From: [Clostridium] leptum DSM 753 | Lineage (GTDB): Bacteria > Bacillota > Clostridia > Oscillospirales > Acutalibacteraceae | Direction: 5' to 3' | Length of the DNA: 64,000 nucleotides | Assembly: GCA_000154345.1 (NCBI GenBank) | Contig: DS480347.1 | Location: forward strand, 186,001 to 250,000 | Shown here: positions 1-9,601 of the stretch, one piece after another | How positions within the stretch are numbered: position 1 is the first letter of the stretch | Layout of the letters: each line of letters opens with the position of its first letter | Made by a program: the position numbers and the translations under genes | The notes under the pieces: model-generated | Told to the model about the DNA's origin: nothing | What the model saw: the letters and a program-made list of their open reading frames with translations, nothing else | The model's database searches: none

Positions 1-990
1 CATCAGGTTGCTGCTGCCATTAGAGGTGCTCGCCTCAATAGAATAATCGCGCTGACTGCCTTGGATCACGCCTGAAATTTCGCCGTTAGAGGTGGAAAGG
101 TCGATGGCAGGGGCTTCCGCCTGGAGGATTTCCACAGAGCCGTTGCTGTTGGCCAGGGAGACGGAGCGGGAAAGGACGGCGTTCTGCAGCTGGTTGGTAG
201 AGTTAGAGGTGGAAGCCGTAAGGACATCCGCCTTGATATCCGTCAGGGAGATAGGACCGTTGCTGTTGGAAACAGAAATTTCCCCAGAGATGAGCGCCAT
301 TCCGATGATTTCGGAATTAGAGGTCCCCGTATGAAGATTGTCGGCGGCCACCTGCTCCAAGGCAATAGATCCGTTGGAGGAATAGGCCTCCATTTCGCCG
401 GTAGTCAGATTTTTACAGTAGACTGAGGCGTTGGAGGTGGACAGAATACAGCGGTCGGAGGAAATATTTTCTAAAGAAACGGAGCCGTTGGAATTTTTAA
501 TTTCCAAATTCCGCAGATTTTCAAAGCCCTTCAGATCTACGGTGGTTTCCGAGCAGAAAACGGTAAAATCTCCTTGATAACCGGCGGGAATCTCAATCAC
601 GCTGCGGTGCTGATAGGAGGACAGATTAGAGAAAAAACCGTAAAGAAACTGGTCGTACCATCGGATGTCCGCCCCCAGGCGCAGGGTCAAGGCACCGGAG
701 GATTCCTCCGCGTCGAATTTCACCCGGTCGTTTTCCCAGGCGGTCACATGGATCTTATCGTCAGGAGAGGTTCGGATTTCCACCGGCGGGCCTTTAAAGT
801 CCAATTTCAGGGAAGAGATCCCGTCAGCGGAGTAGGTGTAGCTGCTTTCCTGATAATCAGGTGCGGCGCAGACCTTCCAGAAATCAAAACCGCAAAAGGC
901 GAAAGCGACGGCGGCAATTAGGATACCCGCTCCGCACAGAATTCCGGAAATCATCAACAGACGTTTTGTTTTGCTTTTGGTCTTAAACAT
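1..990 (-). CDS. DUF4097 family membrane-anchored adhesin-like protein (partial)
   Basis: The 3' end lies outside the window; 330 codons are visible. It starts at the ATG at 990, overlapping the last codons of the upstream DUF1700 gene. A short basic N-terminus (MFKTKSKTKRL) is followed by one membrane segment at about residues 11-31. The rest is a repetitive beta-rich domain with recurring S/T-S-N-G/S motifs (SNGSV, TSNAS, SNGPI), the parallel beta-helix signature of DUF4097 (YvlB-like). Members usually sit in PadR-DUF1700-DUF4097 operons and are thought to be envelope or stress proteins. No enzymatic motif is visible. Family assignment is confident; function is unknown. Confidence 0.85.
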   Translation of the reverse strand, partial: MFKTKSKTKRLLMISGILCGAGILIAAVAFAFCGFDFWKVCAAPDYQESSYTYSADGISSLKLDFKGPPVEIRTSPDDKIHVTAWENDRVKFDAEESSGALTLRLGADIRWYDQFLYGFFSNLSSYQHRSVIEIPAGYQGDFTVFCSETTVDLKGFENLRNLEIKNSNGSVSLENISSDRCILSTSNASVYCKNLTTGEMEAYSSNGSIALEQVAADNLHTGTSNSEIIGMALISGEISVSNSNGPISLTDIKADVLTASTSNSTNQLQNAVLSRSVSLANSNGSVEILQAEAPAIDLSTSNGEISGVIQGSQRDYSIEASTSNGSSNLM

Positions 991-1582
991 TGATTTCAGC
1001 CTTCTTTCCCAAGAAAAAATGAAACAGTCCAACGCAGCTCTTTTTGGTGAATTGAGCGCAGAGCAGTGTCAGCTTACGCATCCCCATGCCGGTCAAAAGC
1101 CCCAAGCCTCCTGCGGCCAGGGAAATGCCCAGCTGGAAAAAGGCCGCCGCCGGCTGGCCGGTGAAAAACAGCATCAGAATGGAGCCGGCAACCCCTCCGA
1201 TTCCCGCTATGCCAAACGCGAAAACGCAGCACCAGAAGGAAACCACGACCGCCCACAAAACTAAAAACAGCGCGAACACTAAAACCAGGAATACCGCCAG
1301 CAGCGAGAGCCAAATGGGGCTGCCCAGAACAATGGCGCTGATTCGCATAATCCTTGAGGTGGTATTGGGCGGGGAATAGGTTTGGCCGTTGTCCTGAAAG
1401 ATTTGCTTCGCCAGTTCCTCCGGAGAACCAAATTCCCCGAGAATTTCTTCTTCAGACTGGCCGGCTTCCAGCTTGTCGTCAATCAGCTCGTTATAAAATT
1501 CTAAAATCCGCTTCCGGTCCTCCTTGGGGAGCTTTCCCAGAAAGGAACGAAGCTCCTTTAAATACTTATTCCTGGTCATCAT
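983..1582 (-). CDS. DUF1700 (HAAS-type) integral membrane protein
   Basis: 199 aa. The N-terminal 70 residues form the HAAS-like helical domain (KYLKELRSFLGKLPKEDR; FYNELIDDKLEAG; EEEILGEFGSPEELAKQI), followed by three or four hydrophobic segments at about residues 80-185. This is the DUF1700 architecture. The gene overlaps PadR upstream by 17 nt and DUF4097 downstream by 8 nt, so the three are translationally coupled. In this family the HAAS domain often acts beside PadR regulators as an adaptor for envelope sensing; that role is inferred here. Confidence 0.85.
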   Translation of the reverse strand: MMTRNKYLKELRSFLGKLPKEDRKRILEFYNELIDDKLEAGQSEEEILGEFGSPEELAKQIFQDNGQTYSPPNTTSRIMRISAIVLGSPIWLSLLAVFLVLVFALFLVLWAVVVSFWCCVFAFGIAGIGGVAGSILMLFFTGQPAAAFFQLGISLAAGGLGLLTGMGMRKLTLLCAQFTKKSCVGLFHFFLGKKAEINV

Positions 1583-1907
1583 GAGGCATCCTTCCTTTGT
1601 TGAAATTTTTCTCGATGTAATTATAAACCTCCAGAATTTCCGGCCAGTCTCTCAAAAATTCCTGAATCCGGACGATCCCTTCCGGGGTGATGCTGTAATA
1701 TTTTCGCAGCCTGCCGTTGTGCTCCCGGGAATAGGTGGTGAGGCATTTGGCGGCGTCCAGCCGCTTCAAAATCGGATATAGAGTGGATTCGGAGATTTCC
1801 ACACAGGAGGAAAGATCGCTGATCAGCTGATACCCATAGGAGTCCTCCTGCAGCAGGCTGGCCAGTACGCATACCTCCAGCAGCCCCTTCTTTAGTTGTA
1901 TATCCAT
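1566..1907 (-). CDS. PadR family transcriptional regulator
   Basis: 113 aa winged-helix repressor. The start MDIQLKKGLLEVCVLASL and the recognition-helix region ISESTLYPILKRLDAAKCL are typical of PadR, followed by the wing (GRLRKYYSITPEG). The ATG at 1907 follows an AGGAGG site. It is the first gene of the operon with DUF1700 and DUF4097. A dyad inside its own promoter suggests autoregulation. Confidence 0.92.
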   Translation of the reverse strand: MDIQLKKGLLEVCVLASLLQEDSYGYQLISDLSSCVEISESTLYPILKRLDAAKCLTTYSREHNGRLRKYYSITPEGIVRIQEFLRDWPEILEVYNYIEKNFNKGRMPHDDQE

Positions 1908-1932
1908 AGCGTTAACCTCCTTTATGCGTTAT

Positions 1933-1961
1933 ATTATATATTACATAGTATTATGTGTCAA
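1933..1961 (-). promoter_or_regulatory. Consensus sigma-A promoter with PadR operator in the spacer
   Basis: Reading leftward, TTGACA (1956-1961), a 17-nt spacer and TATAAT (1933-1938) form a perfect sigma-A promoter. The spacer contains the inverted repeat ACATA-GTAT-TATGT at 1943-1956, the shape of a PadR operator. Binding there would block RNA polymerase, so autorepression is the likely mode. Confidence 0.8.
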
Positions 1962-2119
1962 GAGGTATCGGATAAATTCTTTGTGACATTTGATTTTATT
2001 CTTTGGAAACAGGCCGATCAGCTTAAGTGAATTTTGCCCTTTCCTCATGCTGGCGGATATGTTAAAATAGAAGCAGATCTAGCAGTAAGTTGCCGCTGCG
2101 CGGCGGAATGGAGGAAAAG

Positions 2120-5100
2120 ATGTCGAGGGTAATCAGAATCTTTGTGGAAAAGAAACCGGGCTTTGATATCGAAGCGGGCCATATTATGGCGGATCTGAGA
2201 GAAAATCTTGGGATGACCGCGATTGAGGACCTGCGTTATTTGAATCGTTACGATATTTCGGGGCTTTCTCAGGAGGAGTTCCAGCAGGCAAGAGGGACGA
2301 TCCTTTCGGAGCCGAATGTGGACCAGGTATATGATGAGGAATTTCCGGCGCCGGAGGGCTACCGGGTGTTCGCTATGGAATATCTGCCCGGCCAGTACGA
2401 CCAAAGGGCCGATTCCGCCGCCCAGTGCGTCCAGCTGCTGACCCAGGGGGAGCGCCCTCAGGTGCTGACCGCCCGGGTGGTGGCTGTCAAGGGGAATATT
2501 ACCGACGAGCAGTTTGAGAAAATCCAGTCCTATCTGGTGAACCCGGTGGAATCCAGAATCGCTTCCCTGGATAAGCCGGAAAGCCTTGACATGCAGGCGG
2601 AGGTTCCTCCGGATGTGGCTCGGGTAAAGGGCTTTATAGGCTGGAACGGCGAGGAATTGAAAAACTATTACGGGTCTATGGGCTTCGCCATGACCTTGGA
2701 GGATCTGGCCTTTTGCCAGGAATATTTTCGGGATACCGAGCGCCGGGACCCTACGGTGACGGAGCTTCGTGTGATCGATACCTATTGGTCTGACCATTGC
2801 CGGCACACTACCTTCCTTACCCGCCTGGAGCAGGTGGAAATCGAGAAGGGGGCTTTATCCGGCGCGATTGAAGAGGCGCTAAAGGCCTATTACGACGCCA
2901 GAGATACAGTTTACGGCAAGGATACCTCCCGGCCCGTTTCCCTGATGGATATGGCCCTGGTGGGCATGAAGCTGCTGAGAAAAGAAGGGAAAATCCCGGA
3001 CTTGGATGTCAGCGAGGAGATCAACGCCTGCTCTATCCAGGTGCCGGTGACTATTGACGGCGAAACCCAGCAATGGCTGGTTCAGTTTAAAAATGAGACC
3101 CATAACCATCCTACCGAAATCGAGCCCTTTGGCGGCGCGGCGACCTGCTTAGGCGGTGCGATCCGCGACCCGCTTTCGGGACGGGCCTACGTTTATCAAG
3201 CTATGCGTGTGACCGGCTCCGGCGATCCTCGAACTTCCTTTGAGGATACGATGCCCGGCAAGCTGCCCAGCCGCAAAATCACTACCGGAGCGGCCAGCGG
3301 CTACAGCGCCTACGGCAATCAAATCGGCCTGGCCACCGGACAGGTGACGGAGCTATATGATCCCGGCTACATGGCCAAGCGGATGGAAATCGGCGCGGTT
3401 ATCGGCGCGTCTCCCAAGGAGAACGTGATCCGGGAAACTCCTATGCCCGGAGACGCCATCGTGCTGCTTGGCGGCAGAACCGGGCGGGATGGATGCGGCG
3501 GCGCCACTGGCTCCTCCAAGGCCCATACCGAGCAGTCCATTGAAACCTGCGGCGCTGAGGTGCAGAAGGGAAATCCGCCTACTGAGCGGAAGATTCAGCG
3601 GCTGTTCCGGGACGGCGAGGTCGCTAAGCTGATTAAGCGGTGCAACGATTTCGGCGCCGGAGGCGTTTGCGTGGCGATCGGCGAGCTGGCTGACGGCCTG
3701 ACGGTGGATTTAGACCGGGTGTCGAAAAAGTACGAGGGCTTGGACGGTACCGAGCTGGCTATTTCTGAATCTCAGGAACGCATGGCGGTGGTTCTGGATC
3801 CCAAGGATGTTCCCGCGTTTTTACAGGCGGCCCACCAGGAGAACCTGGAGGCCCAGCAGGTGGCGGAGGTCACGGAAAACCCCCGGCTGAAAATGAACTG
3901 GCGGGGAGATTTGATCGTAGATTTGAGCCGCGAGTTTTTGAATACCAACGGCGTTACCCAGCGTGCCAAAGCCAAAATTACCGCCGTCGATCCGGCGGAG
4001 GACTACCGGCATTTGGCGCCTAAAGCGTTAAGGGATCTGCCTGTAGGAAAGGCCTTTGAGGAAAACCTGAAGCGCCTGGAGGTGTGCTCCCAAAAGGGGC
4101 TGTCCGAACGGTTCGACTCCAGCATCGGCGCGGGGACCGTGCTGATGCCCTTCTCTGGAAAATACCAGCTGACTCCGGAAGAGGCGATGGTGGCGAAAAT
4201 CCCGTTGCTCAAGGGAGAAACCGACGACGCTACCGCCATGACCTACGGCTATATCCCGGGCATTTCCCGGTGGAGTCCCTTCCACGGCGCCGCCTATGCG
4301 GTGGTGGAATCCCTGTCCAAGCTGCTGGCGGTAGGCGCCGACCCGGCCGCCGCCCGGCTGACCTTTCAGGAATATTTTGAGCGGCTCCACGATGTCCCGG
4401 AACGGTGGGGCAAGCCCGCCGCCGCTCTGTTAGGCGCTTTCACCGCCCAGGTGAACATGGGTAATCCGGCCATCGGTGGAAAGGACAGTATGTCCGGTTC
4501 CTTTGAGGCGCTGGATGTGCCGCCCACCCTGGTAAGCTTCGCCGTAGCCATGACCAAGGCAAGCAAGACTGTTTCCGCCTGCTTCCGTAAAGCCGGCTCC
4601 CAGGCTTGGATGGTGCCGGTGCCGGAAAATCCGGAGACTCATCTTCCGGCTTGGGACAAGCTGAAAGCGGTTTACGCTAAAATTTACGAAATGATGGGAA
4701 AGAATCAAATCCTTTCAGCTTCTGTAGTCCGGGAGGGCGGCGCGGCCGCGGCTGTATGCAGGATGTGCTTCGGCAACCAGATGGGCTTCCAGTTTGCCGG
4801 TGATCCGGATCAAAAGACATTGTTCGCGCCCCTCAGCGGTTCCCTCGTGCTGGAGCTGAAGGACGACAGTGACACCACAGGATTGGAAACGCTGGGAGCA
4901 TCCGTGTTAGGCACCGTATGCGGGGAACCGGTAATTTTGATCGGTTCCGAGAGGCTGTCTTTGGCGGCCCTGACAGAGGCCTGGGAGAAGCCCTTGGAGA
5001 AAGTGTTCCCCACCAGAGCCGAGACGAAGGCCTATTTCTGCCAGGTGCCCCTGTATTCGGAAAGAAATCAAAAGGCTCCCGCCGTTCAGTACGCCAAGCC

Positions 5101-5893
5101 GAGAGTGTTTATTCCCGCGTTCCCCGGCACAAACTGCGAGGTGGATACCGCCCGGGCGTTTGAAAGAGCAGGCGCTAAAGCCGATGTGCTTATCGTAAAG
5201 AACCTGACGCCCGCAGATATTGAGGAAACCATCGAGGCGATGGTGAAAGCGATTCAGAACGCTCAGATCATCATGCTGCCCGGCGGCTTTTCCGGCGGCG
5301 ACGAGCCGGATGGCTCCGGCAAGTTTATCGCTACTACCTTCCGCAATCCCAGAGTAGCCGAGGCGGTTTCCGAGCTGCTGGAAAAACGGGATGGCTTGAT
5401 GCTGGGCATTTGCAACGGCTTCCAGGCGCTGATCAAGCTGGGGCTGGTGCCCTATGGCAGGATTACCCAGATTCAGGAGAACGACCCGACCCTGACCTTC
5501 AACACCTTGGGCCGCCACGTTTCCCGCATGGTCTATACCAGGGTGACCTCTGTCAAATCCCCGTGGCTGATGGGAGCGGAAGCAGGCCAGATCCATACCG
5601 TTCCGGTTTCCCATGGAGAGGGCCGTTTTGTAGCGGATGCCCAGACAGTGGCGCGGCTGATGGCCAACGGCCAGATCGCCACCCAATACGTGGATCTGGA
5701 TGGGAATCCCAGCATGGATATCCAGTGGAATCCCAACGGCTCCGTGTGTGCTATCGAGGGTATCACCAGCCCGGATGGGCGGATTTTGGGCAAGATGGGC
5801 CACTCTGAGCGGCAGGGAGAAAACCTGTACGGTAATGTGCCTGGCGAAAAGGACCAGCAGCTGTTCGCGTCCGGCGTGAGATATTTTAAATAG
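2120..5893 (+). CDS. purL: Phosphoribosylformylglycinamidine synthase, single-chain
   Basis: 1257 aa. It makes FGAM from FGAR, ATP and glutamine in de novo purine synthesis. The ATPase half contains DTYWSDHCRHTTF, FKNETHNHPTEIEPFGGAATCLGG and a second synthase-like half. The last 260 residues are a class I glutamine amidotransferase: PAFPGTNCEVDTARA, the nucleophile Cys in MLGICNGFQAL, and the His/Glu pair in GKMGHSERQGENL. Length fits the long, one-polypeptide PurL form of Clostridia. The ATG at 2120 is chosen because GGAGG sits 5 nt upstream; an in-frame TTG at 2090 has no ribosome site. No other pur genes lie nearby and no purine riboswitch is visible in the roughly 200-nt upstream gap. 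Confidence 0.96.
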   Translation: MSRVIRIFVEKKPGFDIEAGHIMADLRENLGMTAIEDLRYLNRYDISGLSQEEFQQARGTILSEPNVDQVYDEEFPAPEGYRVFAMEYLPGQYDQRADSAAQCVQLLTQGERPQVLTARVVAVKGNITDEQFEKIQSYLVNPVESRIASLDKPESLDMQAEVPPDVARVKGFIGWNGEELKNYYGSMGFAMTLEDLAFCQEYFRDTERRDPTVTELRVIDTYWSDHCRHTTFLTRLEQVEIEKGALSGAIEEALKAYYDARDTVYGKDTSRPVSLMDMALVGMKLLRKEGKIPDLDVSEEINACSIQVPVTIDGETQQWLVQFKNETHNHPTEIEPFGGAATCLGGAIRDPLSGRAYVYQAMRVTGSGDPRTSFEDTMPGKLPSRKITTGAASGYSAYGNQIGLATGQVTELYDPGYMAKRMEIGAVIGASPKENVIRETPMPGDAIVLLGGRTGRDGCGGATGSSKAHTEQSIETCGAEVQKGNPPTERKIQRLFRDGEVAKLIKRCNDFGAGGVCVAIGELADGLTVDLDRVSKKYEGLDGTELAISESQERMAVVLDPKDVPAFLQAAHQENLEAQQVAEVTENPRLKMNWRGDLIVDLSREFLNTNGVTQRAKAKITAVDPAEDYRHLAPKALRDLPVGKAFEENLKRLEVCSQKGLSERFDSSIGAGTVLMPFSGKYQLTPEEAMVAKIPLLKGETDDATAMTYGYIPGISRWSPFHGAAYAVVESLSKLLAVGADPAAARLTFQEYFERLHDVPERWGKPAAALLGAFTAQVNMGNPAIGGKDSMSGSFEALDVPPTLVSFAVAMTKASKTVSACFRKAGSQAWMVPVPENPETHLPAWDKLKAVYAKIYEMMGKNQILSASVVREGGAAAAVCRMCFGNQMGFQFAGDPDQKTLFAPLSGSLVLELKDDSDTTGLETLGASVLGTVCGEPVILIGSERLSLAALTEAWEKPLEKVFPTRAETKAYFCQVPLYSERNQKAPAVQYAKPRVFIPAFPGTNCEVDTARAFERAGAKADVLIVKNLTPADIEETIEAMVKAIQNAQIIMLPGGFSGGDEPDGSGKFIATTFRNPRVAEAVSELLEKRDGLMLGICNGFQALIKLGLVPYGRITQIQENDPTLTFNTLGRHVSRMVYTRVTSVKSPWLMGAEAGQIHTVPVSHGEGRFVADAQTVARLMANGQIATQYVDLDGNPSMDIQWNPNGSVCAIEGITSPDGRILGKMGHSERQGENLYGNVPGEKDQQLFASGVRYFK

Positions 5894-6013
5894 GTCCATG
5901 GAATAACAGCCCGCTAGAAAGCGCGCGTTTCTGCCGATTAAATAGAATGCTTCTTGCAAAAGTCTTGGGTTTACTCAGAATGAACAAGAGTATTTCCCGA
6001 TATGGCAAGAGAT

Positions 6014-6049
6014 AAAGAGCCTTTCCTGGAAAAAGGATAGGCTCTTTTT
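6014..6049 (+). terminator. Rho-independent terminator of purL
   Basis: Stem AAAGAGCCT / AGGCTCTTT followed by a U-run, about 120 nt after the purL stop. The rest of 5894-6253 holds no convincing gene. Confidence 0.85.
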
Positions 6050-6219
6050 GTGTTTGGAAGGCTTTCAGCTTTTGATAGCTACAGTAGTTAATAAAGGACT
6101 GCTGATTGCGCTGGTTCAACAGACGGCGGACTCACGAGCAGTATCCAATAGGAGCTGTACTTTTGTTAAAGGGATTGATCTCACCGAAAAGCTGTTTTCA
6201 CTGCGGACATATCAAAAGG

Positions 6220-6250
6220 AACCCCCTCCAAAACTAATTTGGAGGGGGTT
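6220..6250 (-). terminator. Terminator of the antiporter gene
   Basis: Perfect 13-bp stem AACCCCCTCCAAA / TTTGGAGGGGGTT immediately after the stop codon of the leftward antiporter gene. Its leftward product ends GGTTCCTTTT. It may work in both directions. Confidence 0.85.
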
Positions 6251-6253
6251 TGA

Positions 6254-7591
6254 TTAGCTGTTCTTTTTAGATTCTGATTTTTTCTTTTTAATGATCGATT
6301 CAGGTTCCTCTTCCTCCGGAGCGGTCTTCGCCGCCTGGGAATATTCATAAATTTCCGCAAGGCCTTCGGCAAGAGGTGATTTTTCTTCTGCTTCCACAGC
6401 AGATTGACCGTCCGCTTTTTTCTTGGATCGGAACACCAGCTTTAAAAGAATCGGAGCGATGATCGTGGTAGCGACGACAGTAATAATGATTGGGCCGAAG
6501 AAAGTAGTGGACATTAATCCCAGGGCGGCGCCTTTATTGGCCACAATCAGGGCAACCTCGCCTCTGGAGATCATACCGCAGCCGATTTGAAGGGCTTCAG
6601 CATTAGAATAACGGCACATTTTTGCACCTAAGCCGCAGCCGACGATCTTTGTGAGAATAGCCACAATCAGAAGCAAAACGGAGAAAACGATAATAGAGGT
6701 GCTCATACCAGGCAGGGAAACCTTCAGGCCGATACTGGCGAAGAATACAGGAGAAAGCAGCATGTAGGAGGTGGTTTCAAAACGGGAGGCAATATATTTC
6801 GCCCGTTGAGTATTGGAAACCACAACGCCGGCAATAAAGGCGCCTGTGATGTCGGCCACGCCGAACCATACTTCCGCCAAATAAGAGAGAAGCAAGCAGA
6901 AGACAAAAGCGATGATTACAAAGCGGCGAAGATCCTTATTATAATATTTCTGGAGCTTTCCGAAAATCAGATAGAAGACGATGCCGAAAACAATGGCGAA
7001 CACAAAGAAAGCCACGATTTTTAGCAGAACAATTGCCACGTTTACGGAAGAATCCGCTAGGCTGGTGACGATCGTCAGAGCAACAATGCCCAAGATGTCA
7101 TCGATAATAGCAGCGCCTAAAATAGCGTTTCCGGCCCGGGTATTGAGCTTGCCCATTTCTTTCAAGGTTTCCACGGAAATACTTACAGAGGTAGCCGTGA
7201 GAATAATGCCGATAAAGATATTCTGTAAGAAAATACTTGCGGAAGCATCGTTGATTCCTTCGTGATTAAAGAAATAGGCAAGACCAAAACCACCTGCCAG
7301 GGGGACGATGACGCCGATCAAAGCGATGACAAAGGATGCCTTTCCGCTTTTCTTCAGCTCTTTGATGTCGGTTTCCAAACCGGCGGTAAACATTAAAACA
7401 ATAACGCCAAGTTCCGCCATCATATCAATAAATTCGGTTTCCTGCAGCCAACCGAGCATAGCAGGCCCCAAGATTAAACCGGCGGCTAAGGCGCCGACAA
7501 CCTGAGGCATTTTGAATTTTCTAGTCAGCATGCCGAACAGTTTTGTGCTCAGCAGGATTAGAGCCAAATTAAACAGAAACTGGTAACCCAT
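6254..7591 (-). CDS. CPA2-family cation:proton antiporter (KefB/NhaS-like)
   Basis: 445 aa with about 12 hydrophobic segments up to residue 390 and a charged C-terminal tail rich in Lys and Glu. The conserved membrane motifs are FTAGLETD (about 68-75) and the ion-binding double aspartate in AAIIDDILGIV (D164-D165), typical of the Na+/H+ exchanger superfamily. There is no TrkA-N domain, so it is not a complete Kef channel. It probably exchanges Na+ or K+ for protons at the cell membrane; specificity cannot be read from sequence. The YcxB-like gene lies 61 nt upstream and may be co-transcribed. Confidence 0.88.
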   Translation of the reverse strand: MGYQFLFNLALILLSTKLFGMLTRKFKMPQVVGALAAGLILGPAMLGWLQETEFIDMMAELGVIVLMFTAGLETDIKELKKSGKASFVIALIGVIVPLAGGFGLAYFFNHEGINDASASIFLQNIFIGIILTATSVSISVETLKEMGKLNTRAGNAILGAAIIDDILGIVALTIVTSLADSSVNVAIVLLKIVAFFVFAIVFGIVFYLIFGKLQKYYNKDLRRFVIIAFVFCLLLSYLAEVWFGVADITGAFIAGVVVSNTQRAKYIASRFETTSYMLLSPVFFASIGLKVSLPGMSTSIIVFSVLLLIVAILTKIVGCGLGAKMCRYSNAEALQIGCGMISRGEVALIVANKGAALGLMSTTFFGPIIITVVATTIIAPILLKLVFRSKKKADGQSAVEAEEKSPLAEGLAEIYEYSQAAKTAPEEEEPESIIKKKKSESKKNS

Positions 7592-7652
7592 AAAAAAAGA
7601 CCCCTTTAGTATGATTTAAAACACAAATTTTAATGATTTATAATTCCCCGGA

Positions 7653-8291
7653 TTATCGGTGACCCACCTCCTTACCGGTACGATCGTCTATCACAGCGAA
7701 CTGGCTTCTGCAGCGTTCCCGAAAAAGCTCATGAATTTCGATGATTTCATCCATATCGAAATACTTTTTGGGCAGGCAGAACAGCCGCCTTTTCTCATAT
7801 ACAAAAATAAAAAGATCAGAACACTCATAAACCTGTAAGCGCTCGTCATAGGACAGCTTGAAGTTGCGCTTTTCCTTTTCAGGATGCTCGGGATCACAGA
7901 TCGTTAAGCATTTTTTTGAAACGGATACCGTATACCGGGGCCAAACCGCTAAAACCTTGGAAACATATTTTTTATCATTTTGATGTGGAAACCAAAGAGA
8001 AAAAAAGGCGCAAAAGCCCGCTACCGCCATAGTGATTACGGAAAGGAGGCGTTGCTCGGGGATGACAATGAATTGATAAACGCCAAAATAAGCAAATAAA
8101 ACCGCAATCAAAATCAATAAAATCATTTGGCGCTTAAAAAGTCCTCGTTTTCTATTATCCAGATAGATCGCCTTTTTTAACTCGTTGGCTTTTAAAGTAT
8201 AGTCGGCAAAGTATGTTTTTTCTTTTTGTGTCTCATCCTGCTGGCTTCCCGCGGTTTCAGAATCCTGAGATAAAATTTGTTCCTGATCCAT
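7653..8291 (-). CDS. YcxB-like membrane protein
   Basis: 212 aa. It has a polar N-terminus, two membrane helices at about residues 53-100, then a C-terminal beta-rich domain with VSVSKKCLTI, YDERLQVYECSDLFIFVYEKRRLFCLPKKYF. That pattern resembles the YcxB-like C-terminal domain, of unknown function. It precedes the antiporter gene on the same strand. Confidence 0.6.
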   Translation of the reverse strand: MDQEQILSQDSETAGSQQDETQKEKTYFADYTLKANELKKAIYLDNRKRGLFKRQMILLILIAVLFAYFGVYQFIVIPEQRLLSVITMAVAGFCAFFSLWFPHQNDKKYVSKVLAVWPRYTVSVSKKCLTICDPEHPEKEKRNFKLSYDERLQVYECSDLFIFVYEKRRLFCLPKKYFDMDEIIEIHELFRERCRSQFAVIDDRTGKEVGHR

Positions 8292-8380
8292 ACCATAAGC
8301 CCCTTCTATTTAAAATTAGTCGAAAATTTATCCACTATATATATACTGCAAAGCGCGGAAAGAATCAAGGAGGAAAATAA

Positions 8381-8411
8381 AAAACAGCCCTTTGGCTAAA
8401 AAGGCTGTTTT
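8381..8411 (-). terminator. Terminator of the surface protein gene
   Basis: Stem AAAACAGCC / GGCTGTTTT with an A-tract that becomes a U-run in the leftward transcript, 36 nt past the stop of the surface protein gene. Confidence 0.85.
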
Positions 8412-8446
8412 TTGCTGGTGTATTTTATCTATTTTTGTCGCTGGGC

Positions 8447-9403
8447 TTATTTATCAAAAAATTTATCCCAAAAATCATCGTTGCTTTGGGAACGCTTATA
8501 TTGCCTGGACTGGGGAGGCCTTTGAGACGGATTGGAAGACTTGTCACGCCGAGGCGCAGCGGCCGGTCTGGAAGACGTGCTCTTTTGTGGAGAAGCCGGT
8601 TTTTTAGTGGTGTAATGATAACCGTCTCCATAGGCAGAGCTGGAGGAGTCGGGGCGCCCTTTGGCGGAAGAAAGGGTTTGCTGTTGAGGAACCTGACGTT
8701 TGGCTGATGAGGATTGGATTCTGGCTCTCTGGGCCGCCTGTGCTGCCGCTAGACGTTTTCTGGGACATTTTTTGCTGAAAAAGTTTGCGTAAATCACATA
8801 GCTGATACCGCAAACAGCCAAAAAGATAAAGCCGATTCCTGTCCAAAGGATCCAGCCGCCATCGTTGGCGCCTGTGTTATTGGTATTGTCAGGATCATCC
8901 TTAAATACGAAGGTGCCGTCCTCCATGCCGGCGGCATTGGCCGAGTTAATATTTTCCAACAATTTGTCCCAATTATGACTGGTAGTGCCGCTGGCACCGT
9001 CAGCGGAGGTCTCAGGAAGCAAAGACCCAGTAATTGCGCTGTCGGTATACGTACTGCTGTCTTCATAGTTGTATCCATAGTCGTCGCTGCTGGGTTCCTC
9101 GTAATATTGGCTGCTAGGCTCTTCATAAACACTGCTGGGTTCCTCGTAATATTGGCTGCTGGGCTCTTCGTAAACACTGCTGGGTTCCTCTGGTTCCGTA
9201 CTAGAAGAAACGGATTCAGATGGTACAGGGGCTGGCTCGGAAGACGGTGGGGGCGCTGATGAAGTGGGAACGGAATCTTGTGAAGCAACAGAGCTTGCGG
9301 GATCCTCTGCCGTTTGAGTTGCCTCAGCAAAGGCAGGAAATGCTAATGAACCTACTATAACAGCCACTGTGATTAATGCGGCAATTAGATGCTTTCTTTT
9401 CAT
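8447..9403 (-). CDS. Exported Ser/Pro/Glu-rich single-pass membrane protein
   Basis: 318 aa. The signal peptide (residues 1-26, ending PAFAEA) is followed by a low-complexity extracellular part rich in Ser, Pro and Glu. That part includes two 15-residue tandem units EEPSSVYEEPSSQYY. One membrane helix lies at about 182-205 (WILWTGIGFIFLAVCGISYV), and a basic Ser/Gln/Arg-rich cytoplasmic tail ends NDDFWDKFFDK. No family is recognised. The layout suggests a surface stalk with a disordered, positively charged cytoplasmic tail. Confidence 0.75.
   Translation of the reverse strand: MKRKHLIAALITVAVIVGSLAFPAFAEATQTAEDPASSVASQDSVPTSSAPPPSSEPAPVPSESVSSSTEPEEPSSVYEEPSSQYYEEPSSVYEEPSSQYYEEPSSDDYGYNYEDSSTYTDSAITGSLLPETSADGASGTTSHNWDKLLENINSANAAGMEDGTFVFKDDPDNTNNTGANDGGWILWTGIGFIFLAVCGISYVIYANFFSKKCPRKRLAAAQAAQRARIQSSSAKRQVPQQQTLSSAKGRPDSSSSAYGDGYHYTTKKPASPQKSTSSRPAAAPRRDKSSNPSQRPPQSRQYKRSQSNDDFWDKFFDK
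9091..9180. repeat. Two 45-bp tandem repeats in the surface protein gene
   Basis: Units 9091-9135 and 9136-9180 differ at two bases and encode the 15-residue EEPSSVYEEPSSQYY unit. The near identity suggests recent duplication and copy-number variability. Confidence 0.85.
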
Positions 9404-9468
9404 GATTATCCCCCTGGTTGGTTAGAAAATTTACACTTAAAAAAGAAGCTAGACTTTACACAAACACA

Positions 9469-9498
9469 ATAATAGCATATTTTATTAGTGAATTACAA
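9469..9498 (-). promoter_or_regulatory. Promoter of the surface protein gene
   Basis: Leftward TTGTAA (9493-9498), 18-nt spacer, and extended -10 TGC-TATTAT (9469-9474), about 65 nt upstream of the start codon. Confidence 0.6.
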
Positions 9499-9601
9499 CT
9501 ATATCCCTTAAAATAAACGGTAATTTTACATTCTTGATACAACCAAATGGAATAAAGGCCAGGAATGATAAAGGAAAGAAGATATTATTTCCGAAAAAGT
9601 G

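Noticed and set aside
4907..5959. 350-codon open frame antisense to purL, and a 253-codon one at 2045-2806
   Set aside because: Both are mirror frames of the strongly conserved purL gene, with no ribosome site or recognisable domain.
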